Origin: Actinomycetes bacterium
GTDB taxonomy: Bacteria; Actinomycetota; Acidimicrobiia; IMCC26256; PALSA-610
Direction: 5' to 3'
NCBI GenBank assembly: GCA_025463875.1
Contig: JAODBI010000136.1
Span: 1 to 38,883, forward strand
Length of the DNA: 38,883 nt
A program made the translations under genes and the position numbers. Of this stretch, positions 18,767 through 27,447 are shown piece by piece (the stretch's first letter is position 1; each line of letters begins with the position of its first letter). The notes under the pieces were generated by a model. That model made no database searches. It saw only the letters and a program-made list of their open reading frames with translations, and had not been told where the DNA came from.

Positions 18767-20869
18767 TCACGTCGAGGGTTCGTGCTCCATAGCAAGGCGC
18801 ACCAGCGCGACGCGCGAGGAGATGTTGAGCTTGCGATAAGCCTGCCGCAGGTGCGAGTCGACCGTATGACGCGAGAGGAATGCGCGCTCGGCGGCCTGGC
18901 GGTTGGTGAGTCCTTCGGCGACGAGTGCGACGACCCGTCGCTCACCGTCGGTCAGACTCTCCCAACCTTCCAGCGGCCGCTCGATACGAGTACGACGTTC
19001 GGTGCGGGCGGTTCGGATCCGGGCGCGGACGCGGCTCGCGTCGCGCTCGGATCCGGCCGATAGGTACTCGGAGACCGCGAACGCGAAGTGGCTGCGCGAC
19101 TCGTCGCCGCGGCCGAGCTCGGCCAGCGCAACGCCCGCGTCCTCGGCGGCCGAGGCGCGCGCCCATGGTTGGTAGTGCAGGGATGCGGCCTGTTGCAGCG
19201 CGCCGACGTCACGGTCGAGAAGTCCGCGCGCGTGCAGCGCAATCGCGCTGATGCACGCGTACGGCCGATTGTCGGCCGCAAGCTTCTCGGCCGCGGCAAC
19301 AACCGATTGGGCGCGTCGACGGTCTCCCTGTGCCAGCGCGAGGCGAACCAGCCACGCGGCCGCTCCCGGCTCCTCGAGCAGGGTCGGGAGATACATCGGC
19401 AGGTTTGCGTACATCGGCTCCAAGGCCTCGAACGCGCGTTGCCGGCCGAACGTCGCTTCGAGGACCCGAGCGCGGATCCACGAGACATGGTTCTCGATGG
19501 GATGGGCCGGGACGTTTCCCAAGTCGTTGGCGCACGCAGCGAACTGTGTACCCGCGGCCCCCGAATCGTCGCGAAGGAGCGCGATCATCGCCGACGTCGA
19601 ACGCACGACCGCCGCGAGGAACCCGGTTCCGAGTTCGTCCGCCAATGCCAGGGCACGATCGTTTTCGCCGATCGCATCCTGGATGCTGCCACAGGAGAGG
19701 TGCGTACGCGCGCGGAGCCCGGCCAGCGCGATGCTCCACGCGGGGTCGTCCAATGCGTCCTCGTCGTCGGTCGCCAGGACATCGGCACCCGCTCCATCGC
19801 CGGTCGCCATTCGCATGCGTGCAAGTTGCAGACGCACGAACGCGCATTGACCCCGGTACGCGTCCGCATCGACGCGTCCCGCGGCACCGCGCATCAGGCT
19901 CAGGGCATCCGCGGTGTGCCCGGCGTTCCACGCGTTCATGGAAAGGTCCGTGAGTGCATTCGCCAGCGCGGCATCGCCGCGGTGTGTGTACTCGCCGGCG
20001 AGCGTCGCCTCGGCCGAGTGGCGCGCCTGCGCGAAATCTCCTGCTGCCAACCGCGCGAGCAATCGTGTCGACTCGGCGGCGGCGTAGACGTTGACGGCCA
20101 GATCCGGTTCCCGAACCACGGCGTCGACCTCGGAGACCGCGGCCGTGGCATCGCCGGACAGCACCAGTATCGACGCCAACTTCAGGTGCAGGTCGCACGC
20201 GAAACGAACCGGAGGATCCTCGTGGATGAGCGCGCGCGCGAGCGTCACCGCGTCTTCCCGCCGATCCGCGGCTACGAGAGTCTCGACGGCGACGATCCCG
20301 CGCGCGAAGCGGTCGTCGCTGTCACGCGCCGTCAGGTCGAGAGCGCGTCCCGCGAAGTACGCCGCCACGCCGGGCGACGACTCGAGCACTTCCCGCGTCG
20401 CCCGGTCGAGAACGGCGAGGACCCGGGCGTCGCCCGGCCATGCCGCATGCGCCAGGTGATGCGCGGCCGGCGCGACGGGACCACCGCGTGCGAGCAGTCG
20501 TGTCCCGATCTGGCGGTGGAGCGCGAGGCGCACCGGCTCGGGCGTGCTCTCGTACAGCGCGCCGTGTGTCGCCTCGTCGCGGAAAGCGAACTTCGCGCCG
20601 TCGGCGGTCACGAAGCCTCGCGCCATGATCTCCTGCATCGGCCGGAGCAAGCTCCCCGGTTGTTCGCACAAGATCTCGCCGACCTCGTCGAGGGCGAACT
20701 GCAAGCCCAGGACCACGGCCGCCGACAGCACTCGGGTCGCTTCCGGCGAGATCGCATCGGAAACCGGCGTGACACCGACGGCTCCGTCTGGTCCCTTCGG
20801 CACGAGACGGCTCCGGTCGCCATGCGGCGTCGACTTGCGGCGGGGCCTGACTTCGTTGCGAGAGGTCAT
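18767..20869 (-). CDS. LuxR-type LAL-like regulator lacking its ATPase domain
   Basis: A 700-residue protein. The C-terminal LuxR/GerE helix-turn-helix is clear: LTDGERRVVALVAEGLTNRQ, AAERAFLSRHTVDSHLRQAY, RKLNISSR. The middle 500 residues are TPR-like helical repeats rich in Ala, typical of large ATP-binding LuxR (LAL) regulators. The N-terminus begins near SDAISPEATRVLSAAVVLGL, which in LAL proteins comes after the AAA/STAND ATPase. No P-loop is present, here or upstream in frame, so the ATPase is absent by truncation or split. The start at 20869 is uncertain: there is no good ribosome site, and the open frame extends to 21118 across the MEDS promoter. Confidence 0.78.
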   Translation of the reverse strand: MTSRNEVRPRRKSTPHGDRSRLVPKGPDGAVGVTPVSDAISPEATRVLSAAVVLGLQFALDEVGEILCEQPGSLLRPMQEIMARGFVTADGAKFAFRDEATHGALYESTPEPVRLALHRQIGTRLLARGGPVAPAAHHLAHAAWPGDARVLAVLDRATREVLESSPGVAAYFAGRALDLTARDSDDRFARGIVAVETLVAADRREDAVTLARALIHEDPPVRFACDLHLKLASILVLSGDATAAVSEVDAVVREPDLAVNVYAAAESTRLLARLAAGDFAQARHSAEATLAGEYTHRGDAALANALTDLSMNAWNAGHTADALSLMRGAAGRVDADAYRGQCAFVRLQLARMRMATGDGAGADVLATDDEDALDDPAWSIALAGLRARTHLSCGSIQDAIGENDRALALADELGTGFLAAVVRSTSAMIALLRDDSGAAGTQFAACANDLGNVPAHPIENHVSWIRARVLEATFGRQRAFEALEPMYANLPMYLPTLLEEPGAAAWLVRLALAQGDRRRAQSVVAAAEKLAADNRPYACISAIALHARGLLDRDVGALQQAASLHYQPWARASAAEDAGVALAELGRGDESRSHFAFAVSEYLSAGSERDASRVRARIRTARTERRTRIERPLEGWESLTDGERRVVALVAEGLTNRQAAERAFLSRHTVDSHLRQAYRKLNISSRVALVRLAMEHEPST

Positions 20870-21147
20870 CGTCACAGCGACAGTGTGCGAGTGCGGGATA
20901 CGCGGTTTCCATGTCCCGTCGGGACGAAACGCGAAGAGCAACTTGACTTCGACGGCCACGACGCACGCTTGCCGAGGGTTGGCGCATCGGACACATGGGT
21001 AGGCGCGATCTAGGATAGTTGCAACTGGAAAACACCGGTTTCTCCCGACGACGGCGACAACCCACCGGCGACGAGTCGTCACTCCTCTCAGACACGCGGG
21101 CCCTTCTCCGGCGTGCACTCGCAGAGGACGACCCGAAAGAAGGCACT
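20870..21147. promoter_or_regulatory. Divergent LuxR/MEDS control region with imperfect palindrome
   Basis: This 278-bp gap separates two divergent regulators. At 20901-20933 CGCGGTTTCCATGTCCC and GGGACGAAACGCG form a 13-bp stem around a GTC loop, with bulges on the left arm; the inner core is GTCCC-GTC-GGGAC. TAGGAT at 21011-21016 fits a -10 element for the MEDS gene and would give a leader of about 125 bases. The long open frame on the minus strand through this gap is not supported as coding. Confidence 0.5.
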
Positions 21148-21774
21148 GTGGCAGATGCTGACCGCGTCGACCTCGGCCTGCCGGGAGTCACCGTGAATCC
21201 CGGCGACCACATCTGCGCCTTCTTCTTCGGAGTCGAAGAGCGCGACGCGGTGTTGCTGCCGTTCCTGCGCGCCGGCTTGCGCAGCGGCGAAAAGTGCATG
21301 TGCATCGTCGACGCGACCGAGCCGTCAGTCGTTCTCGAGCAGCTCGAGGCCGACCTGCCGCAAACCACGAATAGCCACAACTCTGCCGCAGCACAACCCG
21401 TCGAAGTGCTTCACGCGACGGAGACCTATCTCCGCAGCGGTGCGTTCTCGACGCGCGACATGATCGCCTTCATCTCCGACTCGATCGAGAATGCGAGCAA
21501 GGCCGGCTACGAGCGCACCCGACTTGCGGGCGAGACGACGTGGCTGTTCCAAGATCCGCCCGGTTCGGAGCAGTTCATCGAGTACGAATCCGAGCTCAAT
21601 CGATTCGTCCCCGAGCACGATCAGGTCGTGCTGTGTCTCTACGACCTCGCTCGCTTCGGCGGCGGCATGATGGTCGATCTCATGCGGACGCATCCACGGC
21701 TGCTGCTCGGCGGGATGGTGATCGACAACCCGCACTACCTCACTCCGGACGAGTTCCGACTCGCACGAACGTGA
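21148..21774 (+). CDS. MEDS-domain (DcmR-like sensory) protein
   Basis: A 208-residue protein made almost entirely of the MEDS domain, a RecA-like sensor module first seen in methanogen/methylotroph DcmR regulators. NPGDHICAFFFGVEERDAVL then LPFLRAGLRSGEKCMCIVD form the first strands. VLHATETYLRSGAFS, RLAGETTWLF, and VVLCLYDLARFGGGMMVDLM followed by THPRLLLGGMVIDNPHY complete the domain. In many actinobacteria MEDS is fused to a kinase or regulator; here it stands alone. Its stop overlaps the start of the PucR-type regulator (GTGA). The GTG start has GAAGG 6 bases upstream. It probably senses a ligand for its partner. Confidence 0.8.
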   Translation: MADADRVDLGLPGVTVNPGDHICAFFFGVEERDAVLLPFLRAGLRSGEKCMCIVDATEPSVVLEQLEADLPQTTNSHNSAAAQPVEVLHATETYLRSGAFSTRDMIAFISDSIENASKAGYERTRLAGETTWLFQDPPGSEQFIEYESELNRFVPEHDQVVLCLYDLARFGGGMMVDLMRTHPRLLLGGMVIDNPHYLTPDEFRLART

Positions 21775-23453
21775 GCGCTGCGCCGCTCGCGTCCCGAAAC
21801 GCTTCGGACATCGGGGCGCGTGACGAGCTCTCGAGCCTGCGGGGCATGCTCGCGCTCTTGATGCTCATGACCGAGCGCGGCGACGAACGTGAGATCGTCG
21901 CATTGCTCGCCTCCTCGGTTCCGTCGATCGCGCGCTGCCGGCTGGTAGGTATCCACGAAGGTGAGTCGGGGTGGCAACCGTGCGGTCCCGCGCCGCTCGG
22001 CGTCCCCGATCCCGCCGAGCAGATCGCCGGGCTCGACAGCTCCGGCGGCCCGATCGACCCGGGTCCGACCGCGTGGGCATACGCGCTCCCGCTCCGGAGC
22101 TTCGGCGGGATCTTCGGCTACGCGGTCGTGGCCGCCGACGAAGAGCCGTCGTCTACCGATCAGCTCCTGCTGCGCTTGCTCGCGCAACAGACCGGGATCG
22201 CGCTCGCCAATGCGCGCCTCCACGAACGCGAACGGACCGCCACCTCCGAGCTGCGCAGCACCAACATGGCACTCGCCGAGACGTTGGGTGCACTCGAGCT
22301 CAGCACTGCGATTCACGCTCGTCTGACCGACGTCGCTGCCGCGGGCGGCGACCAATCCGCTATCGCGCAAGCCGTCCATGACCTCACGTCGTATCCGGTG
22401 ACGATCGAGGACCGGCACGGCAACCTCCGGGCGTGGGCCGGCCCCAATCCCCCGCCCGACCCGTATCCCAAGGATCTACCGCGCGTCCGGAGCGCGATGT
22501 TGCGCCGCGCCATGAAGGCCGGCACACCGATTCGTGAAGGCGATCACCTACTGGTGATTGCGAGTCCCCAGGACGACCTCCTGGGTGTCCTCGCGCTCGT
22601 CGATCCGTCCGGTACCGCGGGCGAACGCCAATGGACGGCGCTCGAGCACGGCGCGACCGTCCTCGCGATGGAGCTCGCACGGCTGCGGGCCGTCGCGGAG
22701 ACCGAGTTGCGCCTGGGACGAGACCTTGTCGACGAGCTTCTCTCGAGTGCAGACGAGGAGCGGACGCTCGCCCGGGCCCAAGGTCTGGGCTACGACCTTC
22801 TGCGATCCCATCGCGTAGTCGTCGTGACGATCGAAGACGATCGCGAGACGGAGGGCTTCTTCCACGCGGTGCGCCGGGCGGCGCTCGACCTCGGGGTCGG
22901 CAGCCTGCTCGTCGCACGCGCCAACTCGGTCGTCGTGATCTCCGATGCCGACGGCGATTGGGATCGGATGCGCCAAGAGGTCGACCGCGCGCTCGGCGGC
23001 GGACGATGCCGGATCGGCGTGGGCGGCCGTTGCAGCCGTCTCCGCGATTTCCCGCGCTCGTACCGCGAGGCGCGCCTGGCGCTGAAGGTGCAGAGCGCGG
23101 CCGGGCGCGAGACCCAATCAACCGAGTTCGACGCGCTCGGCGTGATTCGCATCCTCGCCGAGTCCGAGGAGCTCTCGGGCATCGAACGCTTCGTCGATCT
23201 CTGGCTCGGCGCGCTGCGCGAATACGACGATGCGCACGGCGCGCCGCTGGTCGAGACCTTGAGCCAGTATCTCGAGCAGGGCGGAAACTACGAGGCGACC
23301 GCGCACGCACTCTCGACGCATCGCAACACCGTGAAGTACCGGCTCCAACGCATCCGCGCGATCTCCGGCCTGGACCTCGCCGATCCCGACACGCGTTTCA
23401 ACCTGCAGCTCGCGACGCGCGCGTTGCAGACGATGAACGCTCTCGGAAGCTGA
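21771..23453 (+). CDS. GAF-domain PucR/CdaR-type transcriptional regulator
   Basis: A 560-residue regulator. The N-terminal third is GAF-like (LSSLRGMLALLMLMTERGDE, GGIFGYAVVAADE, LLRLLAQQTGIALANARLHE), followed by a coiled linker. The middle has a second sensory region (AVHDLTSYPVTIEDRHGNLR, LLGVLALVDPSG). A CdaR GGDEF-like stretch comes next (VVVVTIEDD, CRIGVGGRCSRLRDFPRSYR with EARLALKV). The C-terminal PucR helix-turn-helix (LSQYLEQGGNYEATAHALST, HRNTVKYRLQRI) binds DNA. The GTG start overlaps the MEDS stop, so the two are made together. Target genes are unknown. Confidence 0.88.
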   Translation: MSAAPLASRNASDIGARDELSSLRGMLALLMLMTERGDEREIVALLASSVPSIARCRLVGIHEGESGWQPCGPAPLGVPDPAEQIAGLDSSGGPIDPGPTAWAYALPLRSFGGIFGYAVVAADEEPSSTDQLLLRLLAQQTGIALANARLHERERTATSELRSTNMALAETLGALELSTAIHARLTDVAAAGGDQSAIAQAVHDLTSYPVTIEDRHGNLRAWAGPNPPPDPYPKDLPRVRSAMLRRAMKAGTPIREGDHLLVIASPQDDLLGVLALVDPSGTAGERQWTALEHGATVLAMELARLRAVAETELRLGRDLVDELLSSADEERTLARAQGLGYDLLRSHRVVVVTIEDDRETEGFFHAVRRAALDLGVGSLLVARANSVVVISDADGDWDRMRQEVDRALGGGRCRIGVGGRCSRLRDFPRSYREARLALKVQSAAGRETQSTEFDALGVIRILAESEELSGIERFVDLWLGALREYDDAHGAPLVETLSQYLEQGGNYEATAHALSTHRNTVKYRLQRIRAISGLDLADPDTRFNLQLATRALQTMNALGS

Positions 23454-23612
23454 ACGACGACGAGCGCTCGCATGACGAGATCGTCGGGTAGCTGATCGGG
23501 CAAGTCCACGCGATCACGGGATGTGATCGGTCGTCGGTCGTGCGCAAACTGCGTGCACAACTACATCACCGTGAGCGCTGCGGCCTCGATCGCCCGCCTC
23601 ACGTACGCCACG

Positions 23613-23649
23613 GGAACCCAGCCCGCGTCCCCCCCGCGGTCTGGGTTCC
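23613..23649 (+). terminator. Strong GC hairpin between convergent genes
   Basis: GGAACCCAG (23613-23621) pairs with CTGGGTTCC (23641-23649). After one mismatch, CCGCG (23623-23627) pairs with CGCGG (23635-23639) around a TCCCCCC loop. No T-run follows. It lies 160 bases after the PucR stop and 67 before the convergent yceI-like stop. The rest of 23454-23715 shows nothing recognisable. Confidence 0.6.
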
Positions 23650-23715
23650 GGTGGCCGGCGCATCCCCGCGATGCGCCTCTCGGTCCGCTCCGACGAGCCC
23701 GGCCACGAGTTCGGC

Positions 23716-24324
23716 CTACTCGTCGGAGTCGGACTGACGGACAGCCTCGACCTCGATGTCGACCTTCAGCCATTTGCCGACCAGGAAGCCACCGGCCTCC
23801 AGGGCCTGGTTCCAGGTGATACCGAAATCCTCGCGGTTGATTTCCGTCCAGGCCTGAAATCCAGCGCGCACGTTGCCCCAGGGGTCGTTGACCACACCGC
23901 CGAGCTCGACCTCGAGCGATACCGGCCGGGTCATGTCCTTGAGTGTCAGCTCACCGTCGAGTTGCCAGCGGTCGGAATCGCCGTCCTCGGTCAGGGGAAT
24001 CCGGCTCAACGACACCGACACGAAACGCAGGACCGGATATCGCTCGACGTCGAGGAAGTCCGCGGATCGCAAGTGGTCGTCGCGCTGTGCGTCGCCCGTG
24101 TCGATACTCGCGGCGTCGATCGTGGCTTCGACTGCGGAACGCTCGGGAACCTCGTCGATGTAGACGACCCCCGACATGTCGCGGAATCGACCGCGCACCT
24201 TCGAGACCATCATGTGTCGAGCGGTGAATTCCACTCGCGAATGAACGGGATCGATGAACCATGTACCTGCTATTGGCAGCTGGGTCCGACCGACCTCGCG
24301 CGTGATCTCGCTGTTCATCACCAT
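23716..24324 (-). CDS. YceI-family protein, cytoplasmic form
   Basis: A 202-residue lipocalin-like beta-barrel. The family pattern is clear: TWFIDPVHSRVEFTARHMMV, KVRGRFRDMSGVVYIDE, ATIDAASIDTGDAQRDDHLR with SADFLDVERYP, then DGELTLKDMTRPVSLEVEL and NREDFGITWNQALEAGG. YceI proteins bind polyprenoid or amphiphilic chains and are often induced by alkaline or acid stress. There is no signal peptide, unlike E. coli YceI, so this one stays in the cytoplasm. ATG at 24324 or 24318; GGTGAAAG lies just upstream. It is convergent with the PucR gene. Confidence 0.92.
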   Translation of the reverse strand: MVMNSEITREVGRTQLPIAGTWFIDPVHSRVEFTARHMMVSKVRGRFRDMSGVVYIDEVPERSAVEATIDAASIDTGDAQRDDHLRSADFLDVERYPVLRFVSVSLSRIPLTEDGDSDRWQLDGELTLKDMTRPVSLEVELGGVVNDPWGNVRAGFQAWTEINREDFGITWNQALEAGGFLVGKWLKVDIEVEAVRQSDSDE

Positions 24325-24812
24325 CTTTCACCGCCTTTGCTCGTGATTGTTTCTCAATGCACGATGGGCCGAAGTCGGTATTCCTCCATCACGCGTTCAC
24401 GCGATTGTGAGCGTCCGCTCGCGCGCGCCATGAGATTGAGTGCCAATCGAGGGATATCGGTCGACGATGCAACGCGGACAGATCGGTCCGTCTCTCCTGT
24501 GTGGACCGCCGGCGCTACAACACGCGCGCGAGTGCACACGCGAGTCGACGCACTCGTCACCCGGCGCCGCATTGTCATCCCGCCCGCCGACGACGCACTT
24601 TGCATTGTGTTCACCGTGCGGTGAAGCGCGATCTCATCGACGCGGCGATGCGTGCATCCGAACGCGCTCGGGCACCACTCACCTTGAACGTTGCGCGGTG
24701 ATTGCGCGAGCTCCAGGCCAAGTACGAGATCTGGAGCAAGGAACCCGCGCTGCTTCGCGGAATTCTCGGCGATTCGTGGGACGAGGGATGAGTGCCGACG
24801 CGTAAGCCTGCA
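24325..24812. other. Intergenic region with little recognisable content
   Basis: About 490 bases lie between the yceI-like start and the TetR promoter. Apart from the interrupted small frame at 24621-24791 listed separately, no gene or RNA was recognised. A 158-codon open frame on the minus strand across this region has unusual composition and reads into the TetR start, so it is not called. The segment probably holds the yceI-like promoter near its left end. Confidence 0.5.
24621..24791 (+). pseudogene. Possible small gene interrupted by a stop codon
   Basis: From a GTG at 24621 the frame reads VKRDLIDAAMRASERARAPL then TLNVAR. It meets an in-frame TGA at 24699-24701, then continues LRELQAKYEIWSKEP and ALLRGILGDSWDEG to a TGA at 24789-24791. 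Both halves have the charged, codon-biased look of a real helical protein in the same frame. A single base change would restore a 56-residue protein. The family is not recognised; it could also be two tiny unrelated frames. Confidence 0.3.
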
Positions 24813-24818
24813 TAGTCT
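24813..24818 (+). promoter_or_regulatory. -10 element TAGTCT for a leaderless TetR transcript
   Basis: TAGTCT ends 6 bases before the GTG at 24825, and there is no ribosome site between. This spacing puts the transcription start at the start codon, as in leaderless actinobacterial genes. No clear -35 was seen. Confidence 0.5.
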
Positions 24819-24824
24819 GACGTC

Positions 24825-25457
24825 GTGCAATCCAGGAGCGGTGGCGAATCTGGAAAAGACGCCCCCGCCTCCGAACCGACCGCTTCCTCGGAGTCCTCGG
24901 AGTCAGGACCGCGGCAACGCATCTTGGCGGCCGCGAGCGATCTCTTCTACCGCAATGGAGTACACGCAGTCGGAGTCGACACGATCATCGCTTCGGCGCG
25001 CGTCGCCAAAGCGAGCTTCTACTACCACTTCCGATCCAAGGACGACCTCATCGTCATCTGGTTGTCGTCGGAGAACACGCGCTGGCTGGAACACGTCATC
25101 GCCGAGATCGAACAGCGCTCCGATGATCCCAAGGTGTTGCTGCTCGCGTTCTTCGATGTCCTGCGCGACATGGTGGAAAGCAACGACTTCCGCGGGTGCC
25201 CCTATCTCAATACGGCGGCAGAGCTTCGAAGTAGCGACGGTCCCGCCCGCGAGGTCGTCGCCGACTTTTGTGGCGACGTTCGCTCCTATCTCCAGGGTCT
25301 CGCCGTATCGGCCGGTCTGCGCACACCGCACGAGCTCGGCATCGCTCTGCACGCCTTGGTGACCGGGGTGTTCGCCGGGTCGCTCGCCGTCGGCGACAGC
25401 TCGCCGGCCGAGGGGGCACGGTTCGCGGCCGCGGAGCTCGTAGAAGCCGCTTCGTAG
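24825..25457 (+). CDS. TetR-family transcriptional regulator
   Basis: A 210-residue regulator. After a Ser/Glu-rich N-terminus of about 28 residues comes the HTH: RQRILAAASDLFYRNGVHAV, GVDTIIASARVAKASFYYHF, RSKDDLIVIWL. The ligand domain includes DPKVLLLAFFDVLRDMVES, and GCPYLNTAAEL is a hallmark of one TetR subgroup (TetR_C of the YxiF/AcrR-like type). The GTG at 24825 appears to be a leaderless start. It is convergent with the Asp-box protein gene. Its targets are not evident; yceI lies on the other side. Confidence 0.9.
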   Translation: MQSRSGGESGKDAPASEPTASSESSESGPRQRILAAASDLFYRNGVHAVGVDTIIASARVAKASFYYHFRSKDDLIVIWLSSENTRWLEHVIAEIEQRSDDPKVLLLAFFDVLRDMVESNDFRGCPYLNTAAELRSSDGPAREVVADFCGDVRSYLQGLAVSAGLRTPHELGIALHALVTGVFAGSLAVGDSSPAEGARFAAAELVEAAS

Positions 25458-25551
25458 AGACAATCGAGATCCACGCGTGTACGTGATCTCGCGCCGCGAC
25501 ACGCGAACGTGCCGATCATGGCCCGGCGCGCGGGCTACATGGAGTACGTGG

Positions 25552-25609
25552 GCAACCTCGCGCGGTGGCTCGCCGGACCGGTCATACCGCCGCCGCGCGA
25601 GCGAGTTGC
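25552..25609. terminator. Long-loop inverted repeat between convergent genes
   Basis: GCAAC-CTCGCGCGG (25552-25565) pairs with CCGCGCGAG-CGA-GTTGC (25593-25609), a 14-bp stem with a 3-base bulge and a 27-base loop. It lies in the 172-bp gap between the TetR and Asp-box genes. It may act as a bidirectional terminator; there is no T-run. Confidence 0.35.
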
Positions 25610-25629
25610 CGGGTCTCCTGTCAGACGTC

Positions 25630-27300
25630 TCACGGAGACAACTCGACGTTGGTGAAGATGTCGGTCTCTCCGATGCCCGTCTGATTGACGGCGTTGGCCG
25701 AGCCGTCGGTCCACGATGGATAGACGGCCGTCGTGTTCGCAGCCAGACCGCTGTAGTCGCCGATGAACGCACCCGACTTGAAGAAGCCCTGGTCCGGATT
25801 CCAGAGCCCGGCACCGATGCGGAAGTTGAGCCACGTGCGCCCGTCATCGGTCGAGGTGGCCTGGAACGTCGTGATGTTGTGATTGTTCGGATCGGCGCGA
25901 CGGTCGAGCCAGATCGCCTGGAACTTGCCGTGCCCGTCGACGGCTATCCACGGGAAGAACTGATTGTTCGCCGCGAGCGTTCCGTTCGGATTCACGCTCA
26001 CCGGCACCGGATTCGACCAACCGAACCCGTTGTTGCGCGAAAGGCTCACCTCGATGTCGCCGTTGCCGCGACCCCGCGCGTAGTTCGTGTAGATGAACGC
26101 CAGCGTTCCGGTGGTCGGACTCATCGCCAGTGCGATGGTGTTCGGGGCGCGGAACGCCGTACCGGGGAGCAGGTCGGCTGCGTCCGGGCTGTCGACCCAC
26201 GAAGTCCCCTTGTTCACCTGTACCGGCGTGGCGAGGAACGTCACACCGCCGTCCGTCGACCGCTGGAAGCGCAGGCCGTGGTCGAGCGACGAGTTGCATT
26301 CCTCGAGGACGTACCCGATGTCGACCGCGCCATGCGGCCCGATCACGGGGACAGAGAACTGGTTCGCCGATTCGCCGAGCCCGTGCGACGCGCGTCGATC
26401 AGGGTTGACATCGCTGTGCTGCCAAGTGGCGAGCGACGGGTCGGTGCTCGGGATCGAGTCGGAGTACGCCAACTTGATCGGACACGTATCGGACGCCCCG
26501 GTTGCGTCCAGGTGGAATCGGGTGTACGTGACGTACAGCCTGCCGTAGTGCGGGCTCGTCGGCGTGTTGTCGATCGCGATGTAATCCTTGTCGTTGAACA
26601 GCGTGTCGTTCACCGTGCCCGTCGACGGCGAGTAGTTCGACGCCGCGACAGACGCGAGCCGGCCGGGCGTCCACGTCGCGCCATTGTCGAGCGACTTGTA
26701 GATCTGCACCTCGGACGGCGCCGAGCTACGGAAGAAGCAGAGTTGCGCGAGATAGAACGCTTTTTCGCGACGGCTGTACGCGACGGCGGGATCGCCGCCC
26801 TGACACGTGTCGCCCGTCGGCCGGAACACGGGCACGACGCGAGTGCTCTGCCAGTGCTGACCACCGTCGACCGTGCGCATGACGACGGTGCCGCCGCTCA
26901 CGTAGTCGTTCGCACCCGCGACCGCAACGAGCGGACGGTCGATGCTCGCAGCGACGCTCTCCTCGTTCTGCGGCAGTGGCGGATACGAGTCGTCATTCGT
27001 CTGTACGTTGCGGATCGCCACGGCGCTCGCCGAGGGCGCGGCCGCGGAGCTGGCACTACCCGACGGGACGGTTGCGAGGTGCCGTCCCTGCGCCTGCTGC
27101 ACCGCGGCATCCAGCGACGCCCGGACACCGTTTGAGATCCCGCCCTGGAAGTTGCGGACGTGCTTCACCCACAACGGCTCGCTCGATACGGCGGCACCCG
27201 CGGCGGCACCCGCGGCGCCGCCCGCGATGCCGGATCCGAATGGCACTGTCGCAGCGGCCGATACGACCACGGTGACGATCAGAAGACGAAGCGGCTTCAC
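25630..27300 (-). CDS. Secreted Asp-box (sialidase-fold) beta-propeller protein
   Basis: A 556-residue protein with a signal peptide (VKPLRLLIVTVVVSAAATVP then Ala/Gly-rich). The body holds four clear Asp boxes, SxDxGxTW-like: TVDGGQHW, SLDNGATW, STDGGVTF and STDDGRTW. A degenerate fifth is at SRNNGFGW. This indicates a six-bladed propeller as in sialidases and BNR proteins. The Arg triad and RIP motif needed for sialidase activity could not be placed confidently; an FRAP sits mid-protein, out of the usual position. Glycoside hydrolysis is therefore unproven. The GTG at 27300 has AAGGGAG 7 bases upstream. It follows the thioredoxin gene on the same strand by 147 bases. Confidence 0.82.
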   Translation of the reverse strand: MKPLRLLIVTVVVSAAATVPFGSGIAGGAAGAAAGAAVSSEPLWVKHVRNFQGGISNGVRASLDAAVQQAQGRHLATVPSGSASSAAAPSASAVAIRNVQTNDDSYPPLPQNEESVAASIDRPLVAVAGANDYVSGGTVVMRTVDGGQHWQSTRVVPVFRPTGDTCQGGDPAVAYSRREKAFYLAQLCFFRSSAPSEVQIYKSLDNGATWTPGRLASVAASNYSPSTGTVNDTLFNDKDYIAIDNTPTSPHYGRLYVTYTRFHLDATGASDTCPIKLAYSDSIPSTDPSLATWQHSDVNPDRRASHGLGESANQFSVPVIGPHGAVDIGYVLEECNSSLDHGLRFQRSTDGGVTFLATPVQVNKGTSWVDSPDAADLLPGTAFRAPNTIALAMSPTTGTLAFIYTNYARGRGNGDIEVSLSRNNGFGWSNPVPVSVNPNGTLAANNQFFPWIAVDGHGKFQAIWLDRRADPNNHNITTFQATSTDDGRTWLNFRIGAGLWNPDQGFFKSGAFIGDYSGLAANTTAVYPSWTDGSANAVNQTGIGETDIFTNVELSP

Positions 27301-27447
27301 GCTGGGCTCCCTTGCTCGCGGCTGGCGCTCGGTGGCGGTCCCCCCGGGGGGCGTCCAACGCAACCTTGCGCATGAGGCTTATTGAGTCAAGGAGTCGAAG
27401 CGTTGGCAGGACGTCATGACCGGCCGCCGTCGCACCGCGTCAGGAGG

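Noticed and set aside
20870-21118. N-terminal extension of the LuxR-like gene
   Set aside because: It crosses the MEDS -10 region, lacks LAL ATPase motifs, and is Arg/Val-rich; treated as non-coding.
24354-24830. 158-codon minus-strand frame in the yceI-TetR gap
   Set aside because: Atypical composition, no ribosome site, overlaps the TetR promoter and start, no similarity recognised.
25518-25655. 45-codon plus-strand frame starting ATGGCCCGG between the TetR and Asp-box genes
   Set aside because: It runs into the 3' end of the Asp-box gene on the other strand, has no ribosome site, and its left part overlaps an inverted repeat.
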